This document shows, piece after piece, positions 12,344 through 12,582 of a DNA stretch of 12,582 nucleotides. Each line of letters opens with the position of its first letter. Position 1 is the stretch's first letter. The position numbers were made by a program, and so were the translations under genes. Below the pieces are notes generated by a model. It had not been told where the DNA came from. It saw only the letters and a program-made list of their open reading frames with translations, and did no database searches. The stretch comes from Aquificaceae bacterium. GTDB taxonomy: Bacteria; Aquificota; Aquificia; Aquificales; Aquificaceae. Location of the stretch: the NCBI GenBank assembly GCA_015490115.1, contig WFYM01000166.1, forward strand, positions 1 through 12,582, read 5' to 3'.

Positions 12344-12582
12344 TCAGTCGAGTATTTTTGTGACAACACCGGCTCCTACAGTCTTTCCCCCCTCCCTTAT
12401 CGCAAACCTGAGTCCCTCCTCCATAGCAACTGGGGCTATCAACTCAACCTCCAACTCCACATTGTCCCCGGGCATCACCATCTCCACTCCCTCAGGCAAC
12501 TTCACTATCGTCCCCGTCACATCAGCTGTCCTAAAGTAAAACTGCGGCCTGTAGTTCACAAAAAACGGTGTGTGCCTCCCAC
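12344..12582 (-). CDS. tuf: Elongation factor Tu, C-terminal end only
   Basis: EF-Tu delivers aminoacyl-tRNA to the ribosome as a GTP complex. Only the last 78 codons lie in the window; the gene enters from beyond the right edge. The visible part is domain III: GRHTPFFVNYRPQFYFRTADV, GTIVKLPEGVEMVMPGDNVE and AMEEGLRFAIREGGKTVGAG ending VVTKILD, unmistakable EF-Tu. The stop is 11 nt before rpsJ, so tuf is the upstream member of this operon. Whether fusA, rpsG and rpsL precede it cannot be seen. Confidence 0.98.
   Translation of the reverse strand, partial: GRHTPFFVNYRPQFYFRTADVTGTIVKLPEGVEMVMPGDNVELEVELIAPVAMEEGLRFAIREGGKTVGAGVVTKILD

Noticed and set aside
1..12582. CRISPR arrays, tRNA or rRNA genes, insertion sequences, riboswitches
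   Set aside because: No regularly spaced direct repeats, cloverleaf or T-loop signatures, transposase-like frames or terminal inverted repeats were found on reading either strand.

Overview
The window looks like part of the chromosome of a thermophilic, flagellated bacterium, most probably of the Aquificales (Aquifex/Hydrogenobacter/Thermocrinis relatives). The pointers are: tuf directly upstream of an S10-type ribosomal operon that stops after rpsQ instead of running on into rplN; a free-standing tRNA-binding protein of the Trbp111 / MetRS-beta type; a split glycine decarboxylase (only subunit 2 here); Lys/Glu/Arg-rich proteins with heavy use of AGG arginine codons; and extremely tight gene packing. 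The assignment is inferred from protein character and gene order, not from a database search.

Left arm (1-5200). A flagellin gene (minus strand, C-terminus beyond the window edge) is headed by a clear sigma-28 type promoter. Diverging from it is a plus-strand cluster: an MNT-type nucleotidyltransferase, an overlapping HEPN protein (a putative toxin-antitoxin-like pair), and, 7 nt further on, gcvPB. A thiol peroxidase gene (tpx, minus strand) meets gcvPB tail to tail with an 11-nt overlap. Diverging from tpx is a two-gene unit: a Trbp111/MetRS-beta-like OB-fold protein and, overlapping by one base, an ankyrin-repeat protein with an apparent export signal.

Right arm (5139-12582, all minus strand, so transcription runs from high to low coordinates). 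The order is tuf (3' end only) - rpsJ - rplC - rplD - rplW - rplB - rpsS - rplV - rpsC - rplP - rpmC - rpsQ - small membrane protein - ribBA - 107-aa hypothetical. Neighbouring genes overlap by 1-4 nt or are separated by no more than 17 nt, so this reads as one long operon. The riboflavin gene ribBA and two unknown genes stand where rplN and the spc genes follow in most bacteria.

Most of the window is conventional. The points that deserve a second look are: ribosomal protein S19, 211 residues long instead of about 92 because of roughly 120 extra, highly charged helical residues at or near its N-terminus; three start codons preceded by a -10-like hexamer ending exactly 6 nt upstream, the geometry expected of leaderless mRNAs; a HEPN protein lacking the usual active-site histidine; the attachment of ribBA to the ribosomal operon with no room for a riboswitch leader; and a 62-nt convergent coding overlap. 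No CRISPR array, tRNA, rRNA, insertion sequence or obvious new defence system was seen. No stretch longer than 300 bases lacks a gene; the longest intergenic gaps are both 86 nt (1295-1380 and 4171-4256).
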